This document shows positions 62,556-64,000 of a DNA stretch of 64,000 nucleotides, piece by piece. The position numbers and the translations under genes were made by a program. The first letter of the stretch is position 1. Each line of letters opens with the position of its first letter. The notes beneath the pieces were generated by a model that was given only the letters and a program-made list of their open reading frames with translations, had not been told where the DNA came from and made no database searches. The DNA is from an uncultured Synechococcaceae cyanobacterium (GTDB taxonomy: Bacteria; Cyanobacteriota; Cyanobacteriia; PCC-6307; Cyanobiaceae): NCBI GenBank assembly GCA_902572395.1, contig CACGFX010000001.1:1-64000 (forward strand). The letters are read 5' to 3'.

Positions 62556-63935
62556 TTATCCATACATAGTCACAAATTCTTCTGAGATAGTGGGGTGCAA
62601 AGCCATAGTAATATCAAAGTCTTTTTTTGTTATCCCTGCATTTAATGAAATTGATACCATTTGAATTATCTCAGACGATGTTTCTCCAAACATATGACAT
62701 CCTAGGACTTTGTCAGTTAGCTTATGAACTACAATCTTCAACATACATTTTGATTTAATTTTTTTAAAGGTATTAGACATGGGGGTAAATTTGCATTTGA
62801 AAATTTTTATATCTTTTTCAGAGTAAATCTCTTTAGCTCTTTTCTCACTTAAGCCAACTGTTGAAATTTCTGGAATAGTAAAAACGGCCTTAGGGATATA
62901 TTCATAATTTACTTTTCTTTTTTGGCCATTAAAAAAATTATCCGAAAAAACTCTCCCTTGCTCTATTGCTACCGGAGTTAAGTTTGGCTTATTTATGATA
63001 TCGCCAACTGCAAAAATATTTGCGTTACTTGTTTGATTAAGTTCATCGACATCTAAATATTGGCCATCCATCTCTAGATTTAAAAAATCTAAATTTAAAG
63101 GCAAAAGATTTGGTTCTCTTCCTGTAGCTATAAGGATATTATTAGTTAGGAGTTTATCTCCAAAGTCTAGGGTAGATTCCAGATTTCCATTTACTTTCTT
63201 GATAGACTTTAATTGAGTATTGGAGATTATATTGATTTCAGTAAAAGTAGGTGATTCCTCTAGGCATGAAGAAAGATCCTCATCAAAACCATTAAGTAAA
63301 TGATGACCTCTAATTAATTGAGTTACTTCAGTACCTAAATTTGTGAAAATAGAAGCAAATTCACAAGCAATATATCCACCTCCTACTATTAATATCGATT
63401 TGGGAAACTTTTCTAATTCAAAAATATCATCGCTAGTCCATGCCAAATCTGCCCCAGGAATATTTAATCTCTTTGGTTTACCTCCAACTGAAATAAGAAT
63501 TTTTTTTGAACTTATTTTGTTTTTAATTTTCTTCGTTTTTGGACAAATAATTTCTAATTCATTTTGAGTAATAAATCTTCCTAAACCTTCAAAAATAGTT
63601 ATGTTAAACTTTTTTAAAGAATTTCTATGTAAATTACTTAATCTAGAAACCTCCTCTCTAACATTCTTCAACAAAATATTTGATTCAAAATTAATACCTT
63701 CATTTTTTAATCCATATCCTTCAGAAGAATCCATATTTTTTTTACTTTTAGCTGCATAAACCATTAATTTCTTAGGCACACATCCCCTTATCACACAAGT
63801 TCCTCCTATTTGTTTTGCTTCTATGATTGCGACTTTTGCTCCATAACTAGCCGCACGTTTAGCCGCCGCGAGTCCTCCAGATCCAGCGCCAACGACAATT
63901 AAATCAAATTCAAATTCCAAGACTTTTTTAATCAA
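62556..63935 (-). CDS. gor: Glutathione reductase-like disulfide oxidoreductase
   Basis: 'VVGAGSGGLAAAKRAASYGAKVAIIEAKQIGGTCVIRGCVPKK' FAD and CxxxxC redox motif; 'ALHPTISEEFVTMYG'. Confidence 0.95.
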   Translation of the reverse strand: MIKKVLEFEFDLIVVGAGSGGLAAAKRAASYGAKVAIIEAKQIGGTCVIRGCVPKKLMVYAAKSKKNMDSSEGYGLKNEGINFESNILLKNVREEVSRLSNLHRNSLKKFNITIFEGLGRFITQNELEIICPKTKKIKNKISSKKILISVGGKPKRLNIPGADLAWTSDDIFELEKFPKSILIVGGGYIACEFASIFTNLGTEVTQLIRGHHLLNGFDEDLSSCLEESPTFTEINIISNTQLKSIKKVNGNLESTLDFGDKLLTNNILIATGREPNLLPLNLDFLNLEMDGQYLDVDELNQTSNANIFAVGDIINKPNLTPVAIEQGRVFSDNFFNGQKRKVNYEYIPKAVFTIPEISTVGLSEKRAKEIYSEKDIKIFKCKFTPMSNTFKKIKSKCMLKIVVHKLTDKVLGCHMFGETSSEIIQMVSISLNAGITKKDFDITMALHPTISEEFVTMYG

Positions 63936-64000
63936 TTATTATAACGTTAGTTTATAGTTTTAATTCAAATAATGAATGGGATTTTGAAATGGGATGATTT

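Noticed and set aside
63972-64000. Start of a plus-strand CDS (MNGILKWDD...) at the window edge
   Set aside because: Only 29 nt visible; not enough to call.

Overview
The window is a gene-dense, AT-rich cyanobacterial chromosome segment. The single pcb chlorophyll a/b antenna gene, intronless compact layout, low GC and gene set point to a high-light-type Prochlorococcus (genus confidence high; clade is inference). I support about 60 protein genes, one tRNA-Leu(UAA), one clear hairpin terminator and a few structural or repeat elements. Most genes are core housekeeping: hisS, acs, murI, aroA, glmU, murF, glgA/glgB, menB/menD, a Mn/Zn-type ABC transporter, trpS/thrS, thrB, ndhD, proA, TamB-like, hemE, petE, ClpB, hisIE, a group-2 sigma factor, cyAbrB, trpA, ndhL, pyrC and gor. 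I see no mobile elements, CRISPR arrays, phage genes or defence systems. I found no convincing novel multi-gene system. The best second-look items are: (1) a 15-bp perfect inverted repeat with U-rich tail inside the first codons of the ClpB gene just downstream of petE; (2) a small protein with twelve Gly-led five-residue repeats, a His-rich linker and a DUF3721-like C-terminus; (3) a sigma factor with a divergent region 4.2; (4) a PTPS-family protein with HGY in place of HGH; (5) a GTPase-like DUF697 protein with no visible P-loop; (6) five convergent gene pairs with almost no intergenic space. All family assignments come from reading the translations; no database search was run.
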